Assembly (NCBI RefSeq): GCF_900168265.1 | Contig: NZ_FVZF01000008.1 | Coordinates: forward strand, 52,835-116,834 | Source: Salegentibacter salarius | Lineage (GTDB): Bacteria > Bacteroidota > Bacteroidia > Flavobacteriales > Flavobacteriaceae | Reading direction: 5' to 3' | DNA length: 64,000 bases | Shown here: positions 45,864-55,007 of the stretch, in pieces | How the letters are laid out: each line of letters opens with the position of its first letter | Position numbering within the stretch: the first letter of the stretch is position 1 | Notes under the pieces: model-generated | Seen by the model: the letters and a program-made list of their open reading frames with translations, nothing else | Told to the model about the DNA's origin: nothing | Database searches by the model: none | Program-made: the position numbers and the translations under genes

Positions 45864-46240
45864 ATGAAAATAAAACCAATAATTTTCTGGGGATTTTTTC
45901 AACTCGCCATTGCTATAGTGCTGGCAAGTATAGGCCTTAAAGCCTTTCTCCTTCCAAATGGTTTTCTAGATGGCGGGGTAACCGGGATCTCGATCTTATT
46001 GAATAAAATTACCGGGTTCGAAATCTCTATAATTCTTCCGGTTATTAGTATTCCATTTTTTGCGATTGGCTGGTTCACGATTTCTAAAAGAATAGTGATA
46101 AGGTTGCTAATATCTGTCTTAATATTATCTCCGTAATTCATTTTTAAAATTTTCAGTCTCTAACCGATGGTAAGCTACTTATCTCTATTTTGGGCGGACT
46201 ATTCTTAGGTAATAAAAAAATAAGAATGAATTTAGATTAG
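45864..46240 (+). pseudogene. YitT-family membrane protein relic, frameshifted and truncated
   Basis: The first frame encodes the N-terminal part of a YitT (DUF161) protein: membrane helix, then FLLPNGFLDGGVTGISILLNKITG, a family hallmark. It stops at 46136. A different frame continues the family sequence just downstream (SLTDGKLLISILGGLFLG, about 46160-46213) before ending at 46240. A frameshift therefore lies near 46130-46160. Intact proteins are about 280-300 residues, so most of the gene is also missing. Confidence 0.7.
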
Positions 46241-46313
46241 AATATCTCTAAAATCATCTGTGTAATTAGCTTTAATACAATTCTCTTGTTATTCTTACTA
46301 AAAGGTTTAATCA

Positions 46314-46706
46314 CTATATTTCACTTAGCACAGTGTTTAATTCTTGTAATTTTATAGGCTTAATAAGGTAATTGCTACTTAAGTTATACATTTCAGCTTT
46401 TATAAAATCATCTTCATTTATAGAGCTGGTTAAAATAAAAATTGTGATCTTTTGTTCAATAGGAATTTTAAGAAATTCTTCCAGAAATTGCCATCCGTCC
46501 CAAACAGGCATATTTAAATCTAATAAAATCAACTCAGGTACAGGCTCTCCGGCGGTTATAAGAGCATTAAGCGAATTATAGGCCTCTTTGCCGTTTTTAC
46601 AAACAATTAGATTGTCTACCAAGCCGGTTAGCTTTACGTATTTTTGAGTAAGCATTTGATGCACGGGATCATCCTCTATGATGCACGCAAGATTAATTTT
46701 CTTCAT
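46314..46706 (-). CDS. Single-domain response regulator
   Basis: I start at the ATG at 46706 (130 residues), which gives the receiver N-terminus KKINLACIIEDDPVHQ (acidic pocket EDD). The phosphoacceptor Asp63 lies in LILLDLNMPVWDG, and the Thr/Ser and Lys switch residues are present (ILTSS; YLIKPI). No output domain is present, so it acts by protein contact. It overlaps the 3' end of the large kinase gene by 14 bases, a strong sign that they work together. Confidence 0.92.
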   Translation of the reverse strand: MKKINLACIIEDDPVHQMLTQKYVKLTGLVDNLIVCKNGKEAYNSLNALITAGEPVPELILLDLNMPVWDGWQFLEEFLKIPIEQKITIFILTSSINEDDFIKAEMYNLSSNYLIKPIKLQELNTVLSEI

Positions 46707-49700
46707 TAGGTAAAATAATTTTAAAGGTCGTTCCAACATCCTCCTTGCTCTCCACAAGGATCTTCCCGTTCATACTTTCAATTTGATTTTTGGTAATAAA
46801 TAAGCCTAAGCCCCTGGAGTCTTTATGGGTATGAAAAGTTTTATACATTTGGAACAAGCGGTCTCCATGCCTTTTTAAGTCCATTCCCAGACCATTATCT
46901 TCAAAAAATAAAATAGTTTTATCTTTCTTTACTTTGCTATAAATCTTTAAGTAACTATCTCTTTCAGGTGACTTATATTTAATAGCATTAGTGATAAAAT
47001 TTAAAACTATACTTTCTATATAGGCAGGAACACCCTGAATTTTGGTATTCTTATCAACCAGGTTTTCGATCCTGATATTTACGTTCCTTATCTGGTTAGA
47101 TAAGCTATCTATATTTTTTTCTATCACCTCGTACAAATTAACAGCATGTAGATTTGCTTTATTAAAGCTAACCGATATTACATCACTTAGATCTTCTACG
47201 GTTTGCTGTAAATTTTCGGCACCACGGCTAACCATTTTAAAAAGTTCGTTGCTCTCCAATTCTGGATGATCATTTTCTAAAACATCTAAAAGCCCAATAA
47301 TTCCAGAACTATGAGATCTTAAATTATGAGAAACGATATGTGCGAAATTCTTGAGTCGGTTATTTTGATCCTGGGTGATATCCAGTAAAGATTTAATTTC
47401 GTTTTCAACTCTTTTTAATTCTGAAATATCTACAGCAACTCCAAGGTAACCTGTAATCTCATCGTCTTTTTTAATAGAAGTTATAGATAGCAATACCGTG
47501 AACTTACTACCATCTTTTCTTATATACGTCCATTCTTTTGCCTCGGATTTGTCTTTTTGAGCGTCATAGGTAAGCACTTCAAAATCTGAAAATTTTCGAT
47601 TTTTCTCAGCAATTTTTTTTGCTTCATTCCTAATCTCTTGCTTTTCATGAATAGCAAGAGGTGTTAGTCTCCCGAGTACTTCCTCCTGATTATATCCTAA
47701 TGCAGTTTCTGCCCCTGAATTAAAATGGGTGATCAAACCCTGTTTATTAGTTGCAATTATACCTACCTGCGTACTTGCATCTAAAATAGCCTGCAGGTTG
47801 GAGAGAGCCTTCTGCAATTCATATTCTGCTTGCTTTTCTTTGCTTATATCTTGAATAAAAGACCAAATTAATTTATTATTATTGAGATCTTCTACCAATA
47901 CTCCTCGTAGAAGAACCGGATACTTGGATCCATCTTTTCGTTTATATACTTTTTCAAATGGGCCATAAACCCCTGTTTCATCCAATTGTTTGAGAACTTT
48001 TTTCTCTTCGGCCTCGTATTCTATTGGAGTTAAATCCCAATAGCTTAAATTCATAAATTCTTCTCTAGAATAGCCGGAAGGCTCAACCAACTTATCATTT
48101 ACATCCTTAAACTGGCCGGTTTCATAATCATTAAGAGCAATACCGATAGGTGATAATTCGTATAAAGCATTTAGTAAGTTCTGCTGATATTTTAATTTTT
48201 CGGTATATTTCTTTGCTGCAGTATTGTCAATTATTTGAGAAATAAAATAAAGAATAGTTCCACTTTGGTCTCTAACCACTGAAACAGCTAAAATTATATG
48301 AATAATATTTCCATTTTTATGAAAATATCTCTTTTCCATATTATAATTAGATCTTTTACCTTCAATTACCTCGGTGAGTAAATTTAAATCTTTATCTAAG
48401 TCTTCGGGATGGGTGATATCCTGAAAAGAAAGTTGTTTTAGTTCCTCTTCATTATAGCCCACAATTTCGCATACCTTTTTATTAACTTTTAGCCACTTTC
48501 CATTTTCATCCAGCAGCGCCATACCTACGGCTGCATTTTCGAAATTTCCTCTAAAAGCTTCTTCACTTACCCTTAATTCTTCTTCATATTTCTTACGCTG
48601 ATTTATATCCTGATGAGTGCCGTACATTTTTAATGGCTTACCATCTTGGGTCCATTCAAATACCTTTCCTCGGTCCATGATCCAAACCCAATTACCGTTT
48701 TTATGCTTCATCCTGCTTTCAAACTCATAAAACTCGGTTTTCTTTTGAAAGCATTCTTTTAACAAACGATTAGATTCTTTAAGATCTTCTGGATGTGCCA
48801 GGCTCATCCAGGTTTCTATACTTACCGGTTCCAGTTCCTCTAAAGTATAGCCCAAAATCTCTGCCCATCTTTCGTTAAAAACTGTTTCTCCGGTTTGAAC
48901 GTTCCACTCCCAGGTTCCTACATTGGTACCTTCAATAACAGATTTAAATCTTTGTCTAACATCTACAACATCTTGTACAGGACTTCCTTCCGGCAATACG
49001 TAAACAACATTCTTATGCTCATCGAATATGGGTTTAAGACTAAAGAATATAGTCGTGGGCTGTTGGTTTGCGGTCCATACTTTTACTTCATAGGATACCG
49101 TTTCACCCTGCACAGCTTTAAAAAAGTTTCTTTTTAACTCTTCCTGTGTCTCTTTGGATATTTGCCACCAATAACAATCCCAGAAAGGTTTACCTCTTAC
49201 ATCTTCCAGTTGAAGGTCTGCAACGTTTAAGGCAGTTTCGTTGGCTTCCAGAAGAGTCCCGTCTAAATCTAAAAAACCAATAAAGGTAAAAGTAGAATTG
49301 AAGATCTCTCTATATTTCAATTCGTTTTTCTTAACCTCTGTTATATCCTGAAAACTCCCTATTACTTTATCACCTACTCTTCGGCCGGTACTTCTTACCC
49401 AAATTTCATTATTTTTAGCTGTAATTAACCTGCAGGTTACATCAAAGCGTTTGCCAGTTGCTATGGTATTCTCTAATGCTTTACTAATTTTCTCCCTATC
49501 GCTTGGGTGATAAAATTCAATTGCTTTTTGTTTATCGAATTTAAAATCTAAGGGCACCTCGTGAATATGATAAACAAATTCTGTCCAAATTGTTTTTCCC
49601 GTTGCTATATCTAGCTCCCACCCCCCAATTTTATTAGCTTGCTGAGTTTCTTCCAGTAAATCTAAATTTCTCCTAAGCTCTTGATTTATATTATTGGCCT

Positions 49701-50199
49701 GAATTTGCTTTTTTCTTAATTCCAAAAGCTTCATTGTCTGACTGGCCAGGCTATTCAGTAATTTCTTTTGCTCTGAGTCCAATTTTTTAGACTGAGAATC
49801 TATAACACATAAAGTGCCTAATGCATATCCATTTTCATTGACCAGCGGCACACCTGCATAAAAATGTATAAAAGGTTCTTGTGTTACTAGGGGATTATCG
49901 TGAAAACGCTGATCTTCCTGAGCATTTTCTATTATAAATAATTTATCAGGCTGGTGAAGGGCGTGAGCGCAAAAAGAATAATCTTTACAGGTTTCGCTAT
50001 TCTTTAAACCGTGATGAGACAAAAATAATTGTTTATCTTCTGTAACCAGGCTTATTAACGAAATTTCGGTATTACAAATCTGAGCAGCCATTTTGGTAAG
50101 AAAATCGAAATCATCCTCCCGTTCTGCACCAAAAATATCATAGGCTTCCAGTTCTCTTAGTCTATCGTTCTCATTCTTTGTTACTTCAGGTTTTTTCAT
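46693..50199 (-). CDS. Large cytoplasmic sensor histidine kinase with GAF and six PAS domains
   Basis: This 1168-residue protein has no membrane helix. It has a GAF domain (about 1-165), then six PAS/PAC units (about 190-290, 295-410, 418-540, 545-665, 668-790, 795-925), a dimerisation domain with FAHIVSHNLRSH (His958 phosphoacceptor) and an HATPase (FITNAIKY; EDNGLGMD; RGLGLFITK). It is flanked by two receiver-only proteins: one starts upstream at 50640 and one overlaps its end. The trio sits next to the exopolysaccharide operon, so control of that operon is plausible. Confidence 0.9.
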   Translation of the reverse strand: MKKPEVTKNENDRLRELEAYDIFGAEREDDFDFLTKMAAQICNTEISLISLVTEDKQLFLSHHGLKNSETCKDYSFCAHALHQPDKLFIIENAQEDQRFHDNPLVTQEPFIHFYAGVPLVNENGYALGTLCVIDSQSKKLDSEQKKLLNSLASQTMKLLELRKKQIQANNINQELRRNLDLLEETQQANKIGGWELDIATGKTIWTEFVYHIHEVPLDFKFDKQKAIEFYHPSDREKISKALENTIATGKRFDVTCRLITAKNNEIWVRSTGRRVGDKVIGSFQDITEVKKNELKYREIFNSTFTFIGFLDLDGTLLEANETALNVADLQLEDVRGKPFWDCYWWQISKETQEELKRNFFKAVQGETVSYEVKVWTANQQPTTIFFSLKPIFDEHKNVVYVLPEGSPVQDVVDVRQRFKSVIEGTNVGTWEWNVQTGETVFNERWAEILGYTLEELEPVSIETWMSLAHPEDLKESNRLLKECFQKKTEFYEFESRMKHKNGNWVWIMDRGKVFEWTQDGKPLKMYGTHQDINQRKKYEEELRVSEEAFRGNFENAAVGMALLDENGKWLKVNKKVCEIVGYNEEELKQLSFQDITHPEDLDKDLNLLTEVIEGKRSNYNMEKRYFHKNGNIIHIILAVSVVRDQSGTILYFISQIIDNTAAKKYTEKLKYQQNLLNALYELSPIGIALNDYETGQFKDVNDKLVEPSGYSREEFMNLSYWDLTPIEYEAEEKKVLKQLDETGVYGPFEKVYKRKDGSKYPVLLRGVLVEDLNNNKLIWSFIQDISKEKQAEYELQKALSNLQAILDASTQVGIIATNKQGLITHFNSGAETALGYNQEEVLGRLTPLAIHEKQEIRNEAKKIAEKNRKFSDFEVLTYDAQKDKSEAKEWTYIRKDGSKFTVLLSITSIKKDDEITGYLGVAVDISELKRVENEIKSLLDITQDQNNRLKNFAHIVSHNLRSHSSGIIGLLDVLENDHPELESNELFKMVSRGAENLQQTVEDLSDVISVSFNKANLHAVNLYEVIEKNIDSLSNQIRNVNIRIENLVDKNTKIQGVPAYIESIVLNFITNAIKYKSPERDSYLKIYSKVKKDKTILFFEDNGLGMDLKRHGDRLFQMYKTFHTHKDSRGLGLFITKNQIESMNGKILVESKEDVGTTFKIILPNEEN

Positions 50200-50241
50200 T
50201 TCATAAATAATAGTAGCAATTACAAATTATGATTAACAAGA

Positions 50242-50640
50242 TTATTTTACTTCTTCAGCTAGGAATTTATTTACAATCTCTTCCATAGATTGCATTTTTA
50301 TAGGTTTTCTAAGAAAATCATCCATGTTTTTACTATCATCATTAGTAATAAGGTGTTCTTTTTCGTAGCCACTTAGCGCTACAATTGGCGTACGACTGCC
50401 ATCTACTTCACACTGTCTTATCTCCTGGGCAGTTTCAAAACCATCTATAGTGGGCAACTGAATATCCAAAAAAATAAGATCTACCTTGTTTTCTTTAAAC
50501 TTAAGAATACCATCTTCTCCGTTTTCTGATTTAAGAACTTTAGTCTCTGGACATATTTTTTTTATAAGTTGTTCGATTAAAAAAAGATTAACAGGAGTAT
50601 CATCAATAACTAAAATACAAAGGTTTTGCGTAGGGGGCAT
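50242..50640 (-). CDS. Single-domain response regulator
   Basis: This 132-residue receiver domain has the acidic pocket VIDDTPVN, Asp59 in LIFLDIQLP, a Ser switch (ALSGY) and the Lys in LRKPI. It resembles the receivers of hybrid kinases. No output domain is present. It is 42 bases upstream of the six-PAS kinase and 59 bases downstream of the polytopic membrane protein gene. Confidence 0.9.
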   Translation of the reverse strand: MPPTQNLCILVIDDTPVNLFLIEQLIKKICPETKVLKSENGEDGILKFKENKVDLIFLDIQLPTIDGFETAQEIRQCEVDGSRTPIVALSGYEKEHLITNDDSKNMDDFLRKPIKMQSMEEIVNKFLAEEVK

Positions 50641-50699
50641 TTAATAAGGTTTAGGAACTTGGTTGAACAATTTATTAATTTAATTTTAAAAAATAGGAA

Positions 50700-52220
50700 T
50701 TACCTGGATATTTTGAACAATTGATAGTTGGAGTTAGAGTATACCAGATAGTAAGACGCCATTTTATCTTCTATTATTCGGGTTAATTGATCTTCCACGA
50801 AAAAGCTTTGCTGAGCTTTACTTACCAATAAATAATCTGCGTACCTACCAGGGGCTTGTAAGGCTTTATAATAATCGGCTTTAAACTGATCTAAGTAAAT
50901 TGTATTCTTTCTGGATAAGCTCATAACAGGATAAACTAGCTTATTATCACTAAGAATTACTGGTTTATCACCTAAATTATTATTTACAAAATCAGCCATA
51001 TTTTTGGCAGGAGTATCATATAAAGGCTGTTCAAAATCTAGAAAAGTCAGCATTTGAGTTTCCTGGGAATGATGTGTGTTCTTAAAATATAAACCTTCCC
51101 CTAAAACCGTTAGAATAAAAACGATTGTGGTTAGACTGTAAAGAATTCTACTTCGCTTAAATCGAGGCAAAAGGGGTGTTTGAAATAAGTGAATAAATGC
51201 CGCTATGCCCGAAGCTGTTATTATTAGTAGCACAGGTAGAAACAACTGTGTTCCCGAAGCTGTGTTTTTTGAGTACATTACCCAAAGCGGGACCAATAGC
51301 AAAGTAAGCTGGAATAAGAGTTTTTTTCTCCCAATAATTGAAGCCGCTATAAACAGGGGTGAAAGGTAAAGACACAATTTCAATAAGTACGTAATAGATG
51401 TATCTACTGTTCCCAATGTGAAAAACTGACTTTGATCCCATTGGGTGATTTCTGAACGCTCAAAGAAAAAAGAATCACCGGTAAACCAAAAGTTTATTAG
51501 GAAATAGCATAACAAACTCATTACCGGTGTAAAGAGAATAATCAAAAAAGTTGAAAGGGAACGTTGCAACAACTCTTTGGTAGCCGTAAGGTTTTGGGTG
51601 ATTTGAGAAAATATACCTAAGTAAGATTTATCTATACCCGAGGATTTAAATAAGGATAGTAAAAACACTAATGGAATCATAAATACCAGAATCCACAAAA
51701 ATTTATAATTTAAAAACACAAATAATGTAAGACAGAGGCTTAATAATACAAAGTTATAAGTAGTAAAGTACCTTATATATCGAAATATAAGATGAAAAAA
51801 TAGAAAATAGAAAATGAGATAAAGGTATAAAGAAGAACCAGATGTCGCCGCCGAAAGCATCATCGGGCTACAAAGAAAGTAAAGACTTACAAGGACAGAA
51901 GCATATTTTAATTCTAACTGAAATAATTTTACTACCAAGTAAGCAGCAAAAAATGCCATAAACAGTGCCGAAGTAATAACGGGAGCTCTTTCTATGTTTA
52001 TTAAAGCAGCAGGAATGGCAAATAATTGCGCCAAATTGGGGTATATAAAATAAAAAAGCTCCAAAGTTTTATCTTCATTCTTAAAAAGCAATTGAAGTTT
52101 ATCACTTATAAATAAAGATTCGTAATGTCTTGACCCCAGCTTTGCATTATAAACACCCAATAGTAGGTAATAAATAGCGTATAAAAACCCAACAACAAAT
52201 ATGGAAAACAGCTTTCTCAT
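50700..52220 (-). CDS. Polytopic membrane protein of the exopolysaccharide operon, unknown
   Basis: This 506-residue protein has about 11-12 membrane helices and a soluble C-terminal segment of about 110 residues (DFEQPLYDTPAKNMADFVNN...). The layout resembles GT-C-type glycosyltransferases, but I see no firm signature. Its ATG overlaps the stop of the family-2 glycosyltransferase gene by four bases, so it belongs to the same pathway: perhaps modification, priming or export of the polymer. Confidence 0.65.
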   Translation of the reverse strand: MRKLFSIFVVGFLYAIYYLLLGVYNAKLGSRHYESLFISDKLQLLFKNEDKTLELFYFIYPNLAQLFAIPAALINIERAPVITSALFMAFFAAYLVVKLFQLELKYASVLVSLYFLCSPMMLSAATSGSSLYLYLIFYFLFFHLIFRYIRYFTTYNFVLLSLCLTLFVFLNYKFLWILVFMIPLVFLLSLFKSSGIDKSYLGIFSQITQNLTATKELLQRSLSTFLIILFTPVMSLLCYFLINFWFTGDSFFFERSEITQWDQSQFFTLGTVDTSITYLLKLCLYLSPLFIAASIIGRKKLLFQLTLLLVPLWVMYSKNTASGTQLFLPVLLIITASGIAAFIHLFQTPLLPRFKRSRILYSLTTIVFILTVLGEGLYFKNTHHSQETQMLTFLDFEQPLYDTPAKNMADFVNNNLGDKPVILSDNKLVYPVMSLSRKNTIYLDQFKADYYKALQAPGRYADYLLVSKAQQSFFVEDQLTRIIEDKMASYYLVYSNSNYQLFKISR

Positions 52221-54112
52221 TTTTTATTAGGTTTATGAGCTTTTGTCAATCCGTGATTTGTTTTTTCCCAATAGAACGGCTTGGATATTAATTGAAATAA
52301 ACCTTTATATGCTGAAATGGAATGCATAAGCCAATAGACAGGATTAGCTATAGCAAAATGTATTAGGTTATAAGATTTCCTCCTAAATACCGCTACCATA
52401 TTAATGTAGATCATTAACAAATTCCCGGCTAAAAAATTAAAAATAGAAATGATAATAACCCATTCTGGGAAAATTAGGGTGAAAAAGTTAATTATATCGG
52501 TATTAACTCCGCTTAAAAGATTTTCACTGAAATCGAAAGTTAAAAAAATATAGAATAGAAAAATAAAAAGTAATATAGGATAGGTTAAAAAAGTAAAAAT
52601 TGTTCCGCCTATAAAAAACTGAAAGCCAAAAAAGCCATTCAGGCCAACTTCCTTAAACAATTTAGCCGGTTTTCGCATATGCACTAAATATGTTTGCATA
52701 TAGCCTTTAATCCACCTGGAGCGTTGTCGTATCCAGTTATAAAACTCGTTGTTAGCTTCTTCGTAAGTGGTGGAATTAAGTACGGTCACTTTATAGCCCT
52801 TAGCATATGCACGAATTCCCAAATCTGCATCTTCTGTAACATTAAATCCATCCCAACCGCCTAACTCCATTAATTTATCAAACTTAAAATGATTGCTGGT
52901 TCCTCCAAGCGGGATGGGCACTCCCAGGCCATCTAAACCGGGTAGCATATAATCAAACCAATATGAGTACTCCAGGGTAAACATCCTGGTTAAAAAGTTC
53001 TCTGTTTTATTGAAATAATTAAGCGCACATTGTACTACAATATATTCTTCGGGAAGTTTATTAAAGAGTGCATGTACTAATTTTAATTGATCACTATCTG
53101 GAATATCCTCGGCATCATAAATAGTAAGATATTTACCTTTACTGAAGTGCAATCCATAATTGCAGGCTTTTGGTTTAGTTTTAGGCTGCGCATAGGGAAT
53201 TATAACCGGATCAAAAATACAGGGAAACTTTAGATTTTTAACCGCATCAAACGTTACAGGATCGTCTGATTCTATCAGCAATTTAACATCTAACTTTTCC
53301 TTGGGATAATCTAAATTTTGAAGGTTTGAAGCTAGTTTATATATAACCTCAGATTCTTTAAAAACCGGCAATTGTAGCGTATAAAACGGGAGATCTTTAT
53401 CTGGAAAATTTCCCAACTCTGCGGATGATATTTTTTGCAGTGCTTCCGACTTTGCTCCAACAACGGTCAATAGAAACTTAAAACCTATGGAAATAAGAAA
53501 AAACAGGTTAATAAGTAAGTTAACACTAATTATAGTGATAATCGGAAATAGAAATAAGCAAATTAAAAATACAATGCCAATTCCCCCAAGCACAAGTACT
53601 TGCTTAGCGGTGAAAGTTTCCAGAGCAGAGCTTTTTGGATCTTTATTGAACAAGTCAAAAACTGCCTTTTCTAAAAGTTCTTCTCCATAAGTGAGGTGGA
53701 GTGCTTTTACAATATCCATATCTTCAGCAATATGAATTTCCTTAACCTCTAAGGAAAAATATTCTGAAAATTTAGAAATACTAATATTATCAGATGGGTC
53801 TGCTAATACTAAATCTACTAAACCATTTTCTCTAGTAATTGGATATAAGTTATGGTCTAATAGAAAATCAAGATCTGCTTTGTTTAAATTTTCTTTAAAC
53901 TTGATTAAACCTGTATAGTCAAATTCATAAAATTTTATCTCTTCCTTCAATAATAGTTGCTTGTATTCAAGACGGGATAAAAAAGCATAATTGAGCGCAA
54001 CTTTTAGAAAAGATTTATTCATCTCCCTACTCCAAACCTCCACCTTATCGTAGGCTTCTTCCTGGAGTACGCCAGATTTTAAAAATAAATCATTCCTATA
54101 AAATTTACGCAT
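52217..54112 (-). CDS. BcsA-like processive glycosyltransferase (GT2) with N-terminal T2SSE_N/MshEN-like domain
   Basis: This 631-residue protein has an N-terminal domain (about 60-155) with the T2SSE_N pattern (LLDHNLYPITRENG, LVLADPSD, ALHLTYGEE). Two membrane helices (about 172-218), a GT2 catalytic core and C-terminal membrane helices follow. The core has the processive-synthase motifs DAED (333-336), TEDAD (426-430) and QRSRW (463-467). It would polymerise a beta-glycan and pass it through its own membrane channel. No PilZ domain is present. T2SSE_N/MshEN domains can bind cyclic di-GMP in other proteins, but key MshEN residues (RLG, Gln) are not obvious here. Confidence 0.82.
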   Translation of the reverse strand: MRKFYRNDLFLKSGVLQEEAYDKVEVWSREMNKSFLKVALNYAFLSRLEYKQLLLKEEIKFYEFDYTGLIKFKENLNKADLDFLLDHNLYPITRENGLVDLVLADPSDNISISKFSEYFSLEVKEIHIAEDMDIVKALHLTYGEELLEKAVFDLFNKDPKSSALETFTAKQVLVLGGIGIVFLICLFLFPIITIISVNLLINLFFLISIGFKFLLTVVGAKSEALQKISSAELGNFPDKDLPFYTLQLPVFKESEVIYKLASNLQNLDYPKEKLDVKLLIESDDPVTFDAVKNLKFPCIFDPVIIPYAQPKTKPKACNYGLHFSKGKYLTIYDAEDIPDSDQLKLVHALFNKLPEEYIVVQCALNYFNKTENFLTRMFTLEYSYWFDYMLPGLDGLGVPIPLGGTSNHFKFDKLMELGGWDGFNVTEDADLGIRAYAKGYKVTVLNSTTYEEANNEFYNWIRQRSRWIKGYMQTYLVHMRKPAKLFKEVGLNGFFGFQFFIGGTIFTFLTYPILLFIFLFYIFLTFDFSENLLSGVNTDIINFFTLIFPEWVIIISIFNFLAGNLLMIYINMVAVFRRKSYNLIHFAIANPVYWLMHSISAYKGLFQLISKPFYWEKTNHGLTKAHKPNKK

Positions 54113-54113
54113 A

Positions 54114-55007
54114 TCAATCTAGTCTAATCACGGCAAAGGTTTGAAAACCGCGACCTATTGCTGAATTGCTGTTATATACATCGCTAAACAAACCTCCATA
54201 CAAAGTAAAGTTGTTAGAAAACTCATATCCCAAATTTAGGGATGCTTTAATCATTTTAAAATCTGCAACGGCTTGTAGGTTATTTCTAAAAAACTCATCC
54301 CTATCGCTACCAGAAAACATGCCCTCTATTTCTCCAAGAAGGATAGTTTTTTTTGAGAGATTATAACCTTCTGAAATCAAAAACCTGAACTGGACAGGAT
54401 CTTCAGGAAAGAAATACCGTAACCCAACTTCAATTTTATGGAAATTATTGTACTCTCCAAGCAGTTTTAGCGTTCCCGCGAAGATTACTCGGGTTTCTAA
54501 AGCAAATAGATCATACCCAACAAACGGAGTTGCATTATTTGAATAGAGTGGTATATAGCTAATTAAACTTGCCATTAAATAATTGTCCTTGAATTTTGCA
54601 AGATGAAATTTTAAACCCAGTTCAATATCCCCCAGATCGCTATTGGTATTAGATACATTATTATCTTCATAGGTATTGGTGAAGAATGGTATAGAACCAA
54701 TTATATTCACTTTTTCTCCAAAAAGTGGTGCTGCTATAAAAAGCCTTGGATTATAATTGCTGAACTTACCATCCTTATTAAATCTTATCTTATCACCTAC
54801 CGAATTTCTATAGGAGGTAGCAATATACCTACTTACATAAGGAGAAAGTAAAATTTCTCCGCTGGTTTGCTGCCAGGGATTAATGCGTTCTTTTACATTT
54901 TCTATGCTATCTGATTTAACCTTGTTAGTCGCAGCATTCTTATCCTGGGCATTTAAATGGATAAAGCATAGAATAAATAGGGGTAGTATAAAATTATTTG
55001 TTTTCAA
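54114..55007 (-). CDS. Outer-membrane beta-barrel protein of the exopolysaccharide operon
   Basis: This 297-residue protein has a signal peptide (NNFILPLFILCFIHLNAQ). Many amphipathic strands follow, including a porin-like pattern SDLGDIELGLKFHLAK, as in MetA/phenol-degradation-type outer-membrane proteins. It ends with FAVIRLD. It could be the outer-membrane exit for the polymer, replacing BcsC, though this is an inference from context. Its start overlaps the BcsB-like gene by 14 bases. The glycosyltransferase follows after one base. Confidence 0.65.
   Translation of the reverse strand: MKTNNFILPLFILCFIHLNAQDKNAATNKVKSDSIENVKERINPWQQTSGEILLSPYVSRYIATSYRNSVGDKIRFNKDGKFSNYNPRLFIAAPLFGEKVNIIGSIPFFTNTYEDNNVSNTNSDLGDIELGLKFHLAKFKDNYLMASLISYIPLYSNNATPFVGYDLFALETRVIFAGTLKLLGEYNNFHKIEVGLRYFFPEDPVQFRFLISEGYNLSKKTILLGEIEGMFSGSDRDEFFRNNLQAVADFKMIKASLNLGYEFSNNFTLYGGLFSDVYNSNSAIGRGFQTFAVIRLD

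Noticed and set aside
52217..52680. A PilZ domain at the end of the glycosyltransferase
   Set aside because: The C-terminus is membrane helices followed by a short basic tail; no RxxxR...DxSxxG pattern is present.
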